A stretch of DNA of 64,000 nucleotides from Isoetes taiwanensis (lineage: Eukaryota > Streptophyta > Lycopodiopsida > Isoetales > Isoetaceae), in the NCBI GenBank assembly GCA_021234155.1, contig JAJEKV010000039.1, positions 4,568,745 to 4,632,744 of the forward strand, given 5' to 3'. Position 1 is the stretch's first letter. Every line of letters starts with the position of its first letter. The notes beneath the pieces were generated by a model. That model worked only from the letters and a program-made list of their open reading frames with translations, was not told the DNA's origin and did no database searches. Both the position numbers and the translations under genes were made by a program. Positions 10,261 to 19,889 of the stretch are shown in pieces.

Positions 10261-10691
10261 AACGGCAGAAATACGCGTTTTTATATGGTCGGGCGCCGAA
10301 GGCATTATACGGGTTTCTATCAGGATTCTAAGGCGTCAAAATGCAAGGGACGCCCAAGTTGGTTTTCGGGGCCCTTCCTCGACCTCTTTCCACCGGGTGA
10401 CGATCTCCCTAGGGTATTTGGGCCGTGCCCGACGCGTTGGAACAAAAATCTCGTCGATCCGAGCTACGTGGAGAAAGTTATGGCGATTACAAAATTCGAA
10501 TATCTGACTCCACTTCCTGGTCTTAGCCACTCCACTAGAGAACACTACCCTCCACAACTAGGTCATTCCTCCCATAACTAGGGCAACTAAGACACTAATT
10601 ACAGAGTTGGGACGTTCTATACTAAGAAAATTTCACCGTCACTAACGAGGTAGACTATGGCCAGTGCATAATTTTGGTCCACCAAAACCAT

Positions 10692-10703
10692 GATCTGATA
10701 CCA
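10692..10703 (-). promoter_or_regulatory. tRNA-Met type primer binding site of an LTR element
   Basis: On the minus strand TGGTATCAGATC lies one base inside the adjoining LTR end. It matches the usual plant PBS complementary to initiator tRNA-Met (TGGTATCAGAGC) at 11 of 12 positions. Confidence 0.75.
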
Positions 10704-10704
10704 C

Positions 10705-12258
10705 TGTGATGCTCCCAGAATCCATACGATGCTCCCATCGTATAGACACGGGACTTCCCCTCCCATGGCGACTAAATCACCATGGCAAGGCCCTCCGTCA
10801 TACTCGGACTACTTGGGATGGCCAAGTATCCGGGCGAGGATCACGGAGGTGTCATTCGCCCCACGTCCTCTATGGGGAATCCTATACAGCGGAAGCATAC
10901 ATATATGTTAGCATACAATCATAATGCAAAATAATATACCACCACGAAGGGTGGCCTATCCTCATCATCATGGCAAAGATAATCCATTCATAACAACATG
11001 AAATAACACAATAACAGGCCACTACCCCGGGCTCAGACTCCAAGGGATCAACTGACGGCCAGGGTCTCAAGATATCAACAGACGGAAGTATAACATGGCG
11101 TTGGTTGGCATAAGACAATGGCCAGGGTTGTCCACTCCATCCGCCCCTCCTGTGCACACTTTGCAGATAGGCTGAATCATGCTATGACGTGCTTGTAGCC
11201 CTCCGGAGACGCAATCCCAAGGAATCACCCTTTGGGACTACTCCGGGTTACATCTCCCCGGTCCGACGAGGCAGGTCAGAGAGGCGTCTCCTCCCCGAGT
11301 ATGACGGATCCCTGGGTGTGCTAGAGAACATGTGCCCCCTCAGTGACCCCCGCATCCGTACCCGACTTACTCTCCTAAATCTAAAGGTCAGCTCACCAAC
11401 CCGTTCGAGCCTAGGACGGCCATCTATGACTCACGCCCTCCGGTCCAGAGAGTGTCAGACCCATACCCGGCCCTCACACAGTGACCGACTATAGGCCTAG
11501 CACACTATAGGAGTCTTGTAGCCACGCTAGGCAGGACCCCACCCCCGATTCACCTTCATACTCATTGTCTGGTGCTGAACCACATCATAGCATCCACATC
11601 CAGGTAGGCTCTTGTGCACAGGCCGCAATTATTGGGTATTAAGGGATCTAGCTAGAGACATCTCTAATTCCTAGGAAGCTTTTAGGTCTCTACCCTGCCC
11701 TTAATTCCCAATACATTGAAGAAGCAGAAAGAACTAATGTAATTACCATTGATGTATTTAGAACAATTCATAAAGAGAATTTAACCATTCCATCTACTCA
11801 AAGAAGTGTCAGCAGGAAAGAAATCTATCTACTGACTAACCAGTGTCCTGGCTGGAACCATGGTCACGATAGGCATCCATCTCTTGAAACTGGTAGGTAG
11901 GTGTTGGCAAAACAAGCTTAGGCTGTTGGCTGCTGCTCCTCCTTAGTCCCAATTTAAATTTGGGAGCGAAAAAAGGGGTAGGACCCCTATTCCTAGGCCT
12001 AAAATATTAAGTCCCTGCTGGCCAATCGATTTGGGCCAGGTGGCACCCCCCCTATTGGTGATAATTAGTTAATTAGACCATAATGACTTAATTAGGTTAA
12101 TTAGGCCATTATAATTCATAATTATCCCCATTGGCTTTATTAACATAGCTAATAAAAACCATTGTGGGCAACCCTCACTTGGGCCATTAAGCCCATAGTA
12201 TCCTGGTGACGTGTCATGGTATGCATATGTATACCGTATAGATACCTGGAACGTCACA
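10705..12258 (-). mobile_element. Long terminal repeat (~1.55 kb) of a truncated LTR retrotransposon
   Basis: On the minus strand the segment begins TGTGACGTTCCAGG at 12258 and ends GGGAGCATCACA at 10705, giving the TG...CA ends and short inverted termini expected of an LTR. The tRNA-Met primer site directly follows, so this is the 5' LTR of an element pointing left. About 0.45 kb of possible internal sequence (to ~10260) remains, with a short frame (10336-10557) of unknown nature. No second LTR is seen and no matching target duplication is found at 10700 versus 12259, as expected for a truncated element rather than a solo LTR. Its outer edge abuts methyltransferase-like coding DNA at 12259. 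Confidence 0.65.
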
Positions 12259-12502
12259 AATTACACCCTCTGCATCGCAGATATACCATACGACTTTAAG
12301 ATAAAAGATAGCCTATTCGATGATAAAGCCTTCTCTCGAGTGCAAGTCCGAGCTTTCTTGGACGAGCTTAAGGAAATTACTTTGTCTCCGAACTGGCGTG
12401 TAATTGTATTCCACTCTGACTTACAGACCATGTCTGTACCAAAATGGATGTTGTTTGTAATGCTGGTTTTGAGAACTGCATTTTATACGTTCTAAAATAT
12501 TC

Positions 12503-12520
12503 CGGTATAAATTTATACCG
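12503..12520. repeat. Perfect 18-bp palindrome
   Basis: CGGTATAAATTTATACCG, inside the methyltransferase remnant. Its 16-bp core recurs in a cluster at 13238-13301. Confidence 0.9.
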
Positions 12521-12580
12521 TCTCTCTTTTTGACACTGTGTGCTTTAGGTTGAAGATAAACGTTAAGCGACGTGGTGGGG

Positions 12581-12661
12581 GAATAGAATAGAATAGAATA
12601 GAATAGTTTTTTAACGTCCACGGAGACCAATAGGTCATGGGACCCATACAATGGGCTGGTT
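12581..12661 (-). mobile_element. 5'-truncated LINE 3' end with (TATTC)n tail
   Basis: Read on the minus strand this is GGGTCCCATGACCTATTGG, then TCTCCGTGGACGTTAAAAAA, then five CTATT-type pentamers. It matches the 3' end of the LINE at 58690-58746 and of the decayed copy at 21380-21440. Only about 80 bp were inserted. It lies within the methyltransferase remnant and therefore landed after that sequence was present. Confidence 0.75.
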
Positions 12662-13237
12662 AGTTGCTTCGAGCATTTCTAAAAAGACCGTATTCCACTT
12701 CAATACACGAGAGGAAAAGTCTCCATCATGCAATGCGTTCCGGTTTCCTGTGCTTCAGAAGTTACGAGAACCACAATGTCAAGGTGCAGTTGTCTCCCAT
12801 TACTAGAAGCCTCAAAGGCTTATAAACAATTTGATTCAGTGGTTCTCACATCCAGGCGATTGGGTTCTTGACGCATTTTCAGGAACTGGCACCACATCAG
12901 TTTGTGCTCTTAAGCAGGGGCGCAATGTGGTGTCGATAGACATTGATGCAGACAGTTCTTGTGAGATCTAGGTGTCAATACTTCTTGTGGAGATGTTAAG
13001 GTCACTTTTATAGAAGTACAACCTCCCATCACAGGCAGACGTGATCATGACGAGGTCGAGTTTGTTGACCTCGAGCCCGTAGAAGAAGATGCCGCCAAGG
13101 TGCCTGTTGAGGTTGTCTTAGAAGTCGAAGCAGGAATCTCAGGCCAAGTGGGGTCCCAAGAGACAGAAAAAAAGGATGATGAGAGTCCCTCCGACTAGGA
13201 TGAATGCCGTAAGGTGTAAATCTATACCAACCCAATC

Positions 13238-13301
13238 GGTATAAATTTATACCAAGTCCGTATATAAATTTATACCATACTGGTCGGTATAAGATTATAC
13301 C
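13238..13301. repeat. Cluster of GGTATAAATTTATACC palindromes
   Basis: Three near-copies of a 16-bp palindrome (perfect at 13238-13253; GTATATAAATTTATACC near 13260; GGTATAAGATTATACC at 13286-13301), spaced 22-26 bp apart, begin 40 bp after the methyltransferase stop. They look like a small iterated-palindrome array. Confidence 0.75.
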
Positions 13302-13644
13302 AAGCCTCCTGTGTAATTCTATTTTAAATTATTGTCTGCTCAACTTTTTGTGACATGTACTACTATATCTACTTATTAGCTACTTAAGGAACATTGTAGC
13401 AGGTGTTTCTAACTTCTATTACAATGACAACTATTTTTCTTCCTCACTTGCAAGCTTGTACGCTGCTAAGTTAGTTTAACTACATACCCCACTTTGTTTT
13501 TGAGTATTCTTTGACATTTCATTACTTTTAGTCTGTTTCATCAAGTCCTCTTTCTCTTGTTTCTGCTACAAAAACAAGGTGCAAAGCACTGTGGATTGCC
13601 CCCAAAATGCTATTATGAATAAAGCTTTATAAATGTATCTTCAT
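13302..13644. other. No gene recognised; short hairpin motif
   Basis: AT-rich spacer. Near 13573-13600 a motif ACAAGGTGC, GCAC, GGATTGCCC resembles that at 4332-4360. An AATAAAG lies at 13617. Nothing else is supported. Confidence 0.3.
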
Positions 13645-13870
13645 GCGTCTGGTCGTTTAGTCTAGTGGTAATACACTAGGTCTAGCAACTATAGGTCTCG
13701 AGTTTGAGACCGCCCAGAATCGCACTTTGAACTGTTGGGTGTCAAAACCTACAGACGCAATGTAAAGTGGTTGGGGGCAGGGCCCAACAAAGCAATGTAG
13801 TGTGGTCACATGTCCAGTTGGATGCTGCCTAGTGGTGTGACGTTAAAATACTATCTATCTATCTATCTAT
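13645..13870 (+). mobile_element. tRNA-derived SINE, copy 1
   Basis: Begins GCGTCTGG; a box A-like TTTAGTCTAGTGGTAA lies at 13656-13671 and a box B-like GAGTTTGAGACC at 13700-13711, spaced as in a tRNA-type Pol III promoter. A ~130-bp body (GTTGGGGGCAGGGCCCAAC) follows, then the end GTGACGTTAAAATA and a (CTAT)n tail. The copy at 31269-31499 matches over the full length. The ending resembles the LINE 3' end GTGGACGTTAAAA seen at 12581-12661. No ORF is expected. Confidence 0.8.
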
Positions 13871-14217
13871 TATTTAAATTATTTAATTATTTTGAAAGTA
13901 GTATAGGAACATGGATGAATCATTTCGTTGCATATGTCTTTGTTTTTGCAAGGCAAAGAGGTAAGTGGCCAATATCAATTAAGATGTTGTTTTTCTATTC
14001 TCGATCCCGTGTTGACAATTCATGTGTATTTTTTTGTTTTGTTAAGGGTGATGCGTACTTTTTTTTTGATGTTTAGATGTAGATTTTGAACATTATTTAT
14101 TAGCATGTGTTTGTGTTGAATGGTTAAGTCCTTTGAGGTGTAGGGTTCGACTTAGTGTTGAATAACATGAGTAACATATGGGATTTGAATTTTTAAAATC
14201 ACGTAAAAGTAAATCAT
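13871..14217. other. No gene recognised
   Basis: AT-rich spacer between the SINE and the RPA70-like remnant; short frames only. Confidence 0.3.
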
Positions 14218-15160
14218 TTATATAAAAGTGTTTAGTTTTGCTTTAAAAGCAAAGATTTCTACAATTATTAAAAACGTATGTGAAAAGCTCATAGGCAGTG
14301 TTGATTGTCTAGTTGTTTTCGTACTTTCGATGATTACGTTTGCACAATTGATTTTGAATATCCCTGTTGGATTTTGTTGAGATACTCGTTCACGGAATTT
14401 TAGTGGCGACGTCATCATTTCATTATACAATTCTCCATCGTCCATTCCATATGCTTTGTCAAGGAGTTCATTTCGGAAGAGTGCTTTGTATGCTTTGCCT
14501 GTATCGCTGTAGATGGAACCAGCAAGTGTTGGTACTGGCTTTGGATTTGCAGTTTCACATCGTGCGCAGTGTTCTTCTTCATACGTTTCATTTGTGCGGG
14601 CAATGTGTACAAACATATCGTATGCTATCGAAATTGTTAGTTTGTGCTTCAAATTTGCCTTTGATCTGCGGGCCATATGTCAAGACATCTTGAAATTACT
14701 TGCATATATTTGTGATTGGTACAATTGTTTGCTTCTGAATTACGTCCCCTTTGTTTTCGACATGACTTGGATACACAATGTCTTTCATCGTCGAATTGTT
14801 AATGTGTTATAATTTACAATTGTCGGGTGTGTTTCCTTCTTGGTCTTCTTCGCGAAGAATGCTAGTGTTGCATTTGATGTGGAGAGACTGCCAAATGCCT
14901 CAATGCGTGACCTGCAAATGCTTTTGAACAAAACTACTGGCTTGTCCCCTATGAAATCTAGATTAGTTTGTATTGTTGGCAATGACAAAATAAGAAATAG
15001 ATTTTGTTACCTTTGAAGAATCTGTTTTGCAACTCATCATGTATTGATTCTTGTTCTTTCCAGAATGTCAAGTTTGCCATGTCCTCTTCTTGGTTGTCGT
15101 CGGCGATTTGTAGCGCACGTCTTCCTGCAAGATCTTGTGCTCCGATGACGACACTTTAAG
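14218..15160 (-). pseudogene. Replication protein A 70-kDa-like remnant (DNA-binding domains B and C)
   Basis: Minus-strand exons resemble the large subunit of RPA, the eukaryotic single-strand DNA-binding protein. Exon at about 15011-15155: LQIADDN then NLTFWKEQ, as in the end of OB-fold B. Intron 14958-15010 (GTAACA to CTAG). Exon at 14809-14957: GDKPVVLFKSIC and FGSLSTSNATLAF, matching the conserved GKSLS(T/V)...S segment of domain B. A third block opens at an ATG at 14676: CARC zinc half-site, LAGSIYSDTGKAYKALF (the D-x-TG strand of domain C) and LYNEMMTSPLKFRERV. Upstream domains are not found. RPA70-like ORFs also occur as passengers in plant Helitrons, so either a host gene remnant or a Helitron piece is possible. 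Confidence 0.55.
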
Positions 15161-16640
15161 GGAAAAACTTAAAGGCGTAGCTACTTGCAACAACAATTGT
15201 ATAGACAAGTCAAGAAGGAACAATCTTTAGATAAGAACAAACAGCTTTGGTTTCCACAACCAATGGATTTGGGCATCCAGTCTCCACCCAACCGGATCCA
15301 AGACAAGAACTAAGGCAATTTCCAAGGGAAATGAATGAAAGGAATTGATCATAGCTTATTATCCCTTCGGCTTATGATCAAACCAATCTTACAATAGTAT
15401 GGGCTCAATTCAATCACCAAGGAATAGAACTCAATACAATCTTAGGCTTAACCAAAAAGCCAGATATCCCTGCTGATCCAGAAGCCAGATCAAGGAGTTA
15501 CAGGTCTGTCTTGGGCAACAACGATCAGGGACCCAGTTCACTGAAGCCGAGGCTGAAGGTTTGTTGGCTACTGGGATTCTCAGTAGAGCCGCCAAACAAA
15601 GCTTGAGATCCCACGTACGGATTCAAATCCAATGATGTCCCTCTATCGGATTCTTGCAGACCGCCAGTATTTGTAGACTCCCGGAACTGGCCGTTAACTC
15701 CTGATTAAGCCCAGCCGTACCTTTTGTTGGAGAAAAAGGTGGTCGCCCTGAATGCCATGCCACTGAGTTTCCCATTGAGTCTTTGGCAACACTTTAGCCA
15801 CTGACTGTTGCAAATTAACAAACTTAGTATAATAGATACCTAAAACATAAATTATTAACATCACAATAAAGAGTGATGTAAATGTCAATGCTCACCTTAG
15901 CAAACATTGTCTTTGGGAATGATGTTCTGATCCAAAGCATTAAGAAACATTAGAAGAAAACAAATATCATATTAAAGTATTGGCAGAATCCCATCTGACT
16001 TTACAGGAACAACTCAAAGCTTTTTGTCGCATAGTTGCATACATCAGAAATGGACAGCTTTCTTTTGGTTCAAATTGCCATTGGTGGAATTCAGACATGA
16101 CCCTCTATAGCTCAAATTGCCACCAACGGAATTTAATGCAACTTTTTGCGTTTTTTGTGCACATATTTTTCCATCCAAATACAATTTTTGTCATTACAAT
16201 ATGGATCAAAGTAGCGGCCTTCTTCCGCTATGATCTAGTGGGTTCTTGAGAACAAATTATCAAGGTAATATGATGTTGCAGAATAAATATATTACCTTAA
16301 GAAGAAGACGAAGCCTTTAGGCTTTCACATCAATAATTTGAGTTCGGGGTTAGTGGGCATAGTATGAACAAATAAAAGGTCAGAACCAAAGGTAATTCAT
16401 CGCCTCGTTTGCCAACCATTGCCGCAGCAAAGAATGTAAACTCCATATGATGATCCCCAACCCTCCTTATTCTTCATTTTAAATTTAGTACCAACTCCTT
16501 CCCAAAGATTGTCGATCTTGACTGTTCTAGCAAAAGCGTCAAACCCTGGCAGTACTGGAACTAGTCAGTTTTAACACAAATTCTTGAATGTCGGAACCAG
16601 TACACTATCAAACTTTAACAAAGACAACATGGCATGTTCT
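15161..16640. other. No gene recognised
   Basis: Mixed AT-rich DNA. The stretch 15230-15700 is less AT-rich and reads like eroded mobile DNA, but no motif is identifiable. A minus-strand stretch at about 16390-16560 has short readable text (FFAAAMVGKRGDELPL) that could be one more exon of the PB1-domain remnant; not certain. Confidence 0.3.
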
Positions 16641-16649
16641 TTTACCTTT

Positions 16650-17150
16650 TATCCGGAAATTCTAGCAAAATTTACAGCATCTATTAGATCACTATCACTT
16701 GCAAAGCGTAAACCGGTCACCTTCATCATCCTCGTACTTCAAAAAGAAAGGACCCATTAATAATGACCTAGGATTTGCATTTACCAATAATGACAACAGG
16801 AAGTGAACTGATACTTACCATCAATTGAGGGATCCGATATGAATCAATATCTTCCAAGCGTTGCTTAATAATAGATACAAGCTTAGAAATGCTTTGAACA
16901 CCTTGCTTATGATAGATATAAGCTCATAAAGGCTTTGAACACCTGTAAGCGAAAAGAAATTTATGAAATTTACACAACTTGTGTGGATAAATCTTTGTGA
17001 TAACTCACCACATTGAAACCTACGGATACGTCCCTTCCTGCCTTCCAATTTAAAAGCAAATGCATTGGAGACGAAATTATTCGTTCAAATACATTCGGTG
17101 CATGGCCATCCCAAGATGAGCCTTGCGAGTAAATGTCATTTGCGTGGAAG
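16650..17150 (-). pseudogene. PB1-domain exons, resembling CBS-CBS-PB1 proteins
   Basis: Three minus-strand exon blocks build a PB1 domain. First, about 17009-17075: NAFAFKLEGRKGRIRRF followed by QCG and a GTGAGT-type donor. Second, about 16820-16942 after a TTACAG acceptor: SLYELISIISK, then a near-repeat reading SKLVSIIKQRLEDID. Third, about 16660-16740: KYEDDEGDRFTL (the acidic OPCA motif) and, after a one-base shift, SDSDLIDAVNFARISG. Plant CBSCBSPB proteins are the closest I recall; NBR1-type PB1 domains are the alternative. The second exon contains an internal duplication of about 40 bp and the third a frameshift, and no CBS domains were found upstream, so this is a dead fragment. Confidence 0.6.
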
Positions 17151-19889
17151 AAAATTTGTCAGCACTGGGCATAGCAATGCATCAATAAAGGATCAATACT
17201 AACAAAGAGAACGAATCAGTATGTTTCTCCAAAAGAGCTCTGTTCCCAGATCAATCTTTCAATATTGGCATTTGCCGTCTCCTATCTAATAAGTTCGGCT
17301 CCCTTATTCACACGCATGCTGTCTTCTTCTGAATCAACACCCAAATCCCTGTCTGCAGGACCAATGAACCCAAACTCGAGTCAAGCCACTTCGCCTTACG
17401 CTCTTTTCCTTGCCCCTTGTCTCCGTTTTTTTTTTTGCAAGAAATCCCTAGCCACAAGCTTTGGGCAAAAACCGGCAGCCACGGAATCCCCTTCATCAAA
17501 ATTCCCACCTTCCCCGCATGATGAAGTACCTCTGCGAGTTAGGGCATGGCGGAGTAAAAGCAGGGCCCGACCATGTTCCTTGGAAGGAAACTTCAGCCGT
17601 GAAGGCGGCAAGGCGTGGGCCTACCTCACCCTCAGCAAATATGTTGCAGATCCATTGCAATGCCTGTAAATCCCTTCAAGGCTTCAAGCCCTGCAAATCT
17701 CTTAAGGCCCTGCGAGTTCAAAGTAGATCCCTTGAAGCCCTGCGAATCTTGCAAATTTTTTGCCATTCGGCAAGGCTAGGCTATGGCGTAGATTGCCTTT
17801 ACAGCAGAGCTCTTTCCGCAAGGCCGGGCTATGGCGATGGAGGTCCCCGCAAATACCATCCCCCGCAAATCTGTGTAAACCGAAAAGCCCCGTGATATCG
17901 TCGCAAATCTGGCCAAGACTCTGCAGATCTAAAGCCGTTGCATTCTAGCCTTGTTGCTTGTGTTATGACCCTATAGGCTTTGAACGATCCACATCAAGGT
18001 CGCTCCTCCGCAAGGATTAACACCAATTTTCATTTGTTGCAATGCCCTCACTGGGGAACTGCGATCCTTACAAAATTTTTTTCCTCAAGAATAAAACAAG
18101 ATCCGGAATGCCGGAGACTCCATTTTCGCTCGAGAAGAAATACGAGGTGGGACTGCCCAACCATATAAGTTTAACTCCAAACTCTTGATTTCGCTTTTGC
18201 AACCGAAAGTAGCCATGTCCAAAACCTTTTTTGCCGAGGTAGGAGCTCCCGGGGGGGAGGGGATCCGACCACCGGTCGAGCAGGTGGCCGCCCCTTCCTC
18301 CTCAGACGGCTAGGAAGTGGAGATCGAGCATTCCACCTGAGCGGATTCGTTCAAACTAGATAAGAACAAAAACGTGCGGCAGCAATAATTTTTGTCCTCT
18401 TATTTTAGAAAGGACTAAATAAATAGACGTGGCCAACTGTGGGCTCGTCTCAGCCCAGAAATATTAGGAGCAAATTCCCCCTAACGAATTGCCCCCTTAA
18501 CAGGGGCAATCCAAAAAAAAGACTCTATAGATTTTTTAAAAGAAACTATATCATATATATTTTTTGGCTCGATTATTTTTGGCTTTTATAAGTTTCAAAT
18601 ACCCCCAAAATGTATATTTTATTTTATTTTATTTCCTTTTCATAGGTAATAACTCTATAAAATGGCTGTTTTTAAGAGCCATTTTGCATAATTTGTCATT
18701 ACAAACACTTAAGGCCTCCAATTTGGAAGAATTTTAGAAACTGCCAAAAGTTTTAGAGGTATCTTTCAAATGCACTTCTTAGATAAGTGTGTTTCATTTT
18801 AAACATTGTTATAAGCGAAACAGTTCATGGTGATGCAAGGCATCATGCCCACCAATTCTAGCGCCACTGACCCTAATCCATTAAGTTAACATGGTCAATC
18901 GGCCCATGCTTAATGGCGTACCAAAATAAATCACAGTGAAGCCAAGTTAAGATGGAACATGCAACCTAATGGATATCTAAAGACCCTATAGTAACGACTA
19001 AAAAAACAAGAATTTTTGACTCAAAAGCAAGCACGCAATCTGAATCTTATATAGAAGATAGTGCGGCCACAAAACAACCACCATGTGGTCATACCCATTA
19101 TGGTGCAACCACGTTTACTTCTAATTGCGGTCGTAAGGAATCCATGGCGAACATATTTTCAGGATTATGCCACCGCCAGGGGTAAAACAAGTGCGTTTGC
19201 ATCAACAACATGACGTGCCTATGTTGAAAATTTGGCGGCCGCCTGTGTGTATTATGCACCATATAATGTTGCGCTCGCTTTCATTTACATTTATATGCGT
19301 CCACGAACAGCTGCCCAATGTAATGTGGGCGTCACGACCGCGCTGTTTTTTTTTTCCAGTCGGTGTATTAAATTGCCAAAAATATATTCGTATTTTTCAA
19401 AATACGTTTTGCTGAAAAAATATGCACATAATTTTGGAGGAAAACGTTCAAACCTATCCCTTGGACTGGTAGATTGATCAAATGCCCAGTGTTCCAACAC
19501 TAGCATGCCTCAACTGTATTGGATTACAACCACGTGGAGACCTATACCCAGATGGCCACAGCCAGCCTAGAAGAAATTGCTGCAGTTTCCCAGGCTACAG
19601 CAACAGACTGCCCAATTGTTCAACATGCTTATGACTGATGTTAAGAAATGCTTGAGAGAAACAACCCACGATGGCCATTGGGAGCTACAAATTTTTGCGT
19701 AAACAATAGTTTGACAATGAATGTGCAAGCTTAAATGCTAGTTTCGAGATGGGTCACTAACCCTGCTTTACGCCCGCCTGCAATTAGACAATATCACAGT
19801 TTTTCTTAAAGGAAAAAAAGCCATGTACATAACGAAACGTCAAAGTAAAATGTTCTATCTCTTGGACCGTGACCCCAGGACATTATGGT
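17151..19889. other. Non-coding or unrecognised; GC-rich degenerate repeats
   Basis: At 17650-17930 phrases such as CCCTGCAAATCT and GCAAGGCTAGGCTATGGCG recur imperfectly, forming a GC-rich degenerate repeat. A 32-codon frame starts at the ATG at 18214 (MSKTFFAEVGAPGGEG) and stops early. A hairpin with A tail (TTGCCCCC ... GGGGCAATCC-A8) lies at 18487-18518. Overlapping open frames at 17265-17890 on both strands have no family resemblance and probably reflect base composition. Confidence 0.3.

Larger units (their letters stand above)
12259..13198 (+). pseudogene. Decayed beta-class DNA methyltransferase (N4-cytosine/N6-adenine type)
   Basis: Two blocks on the plus strand give the motif order of beta-class amino-methyltransferases. 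Block 1 (12265-12495) carries motif IV as ADIPYDF (family D/S-x-P-Y) followed by a helix and WRVIVFHSDLQ. Block 2 (about 12810-12970) carries KPQRLINNLIQWFSHPGDW and then motif I, DWVLDAFSGTGTTSV, with GRNVVSIDID after it. After one frameshift an acidic C-terminal tail reads to a TAG at 13196-13198 (motif DEVEFVDLEPVEEDA). A LINE 3' end is inserted between the blocks, an in-frame TAG ends block 2, and an LTR abuts the 5' side, so the gene is dead and 5'-truncated. Enzymes of this class are mainly bacterial or phage; eukaryotic examples exist, including N4-cytosine enzymes reported in the liverwort Marchantia. Substrate base cannot be told: DIPY is closer to DPPY than to the SPPY of most N4 enzymes. 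Confidence 0.75.

Noticed and set aside
13656-13712. A tRNA gene
   Set aside because: Boxes A and B are present, but the cloverleaf stems do not close, and a non-tRNA body with a (CTAT)n tail follows; it is the SINE head.
17265-17895. Overlapping open frames of 134 and 144 codons
   Set aside because: Pro/Ser/Arg-rich, repetitive, no family match, with competing frames on both strands; more likely repeat composition.
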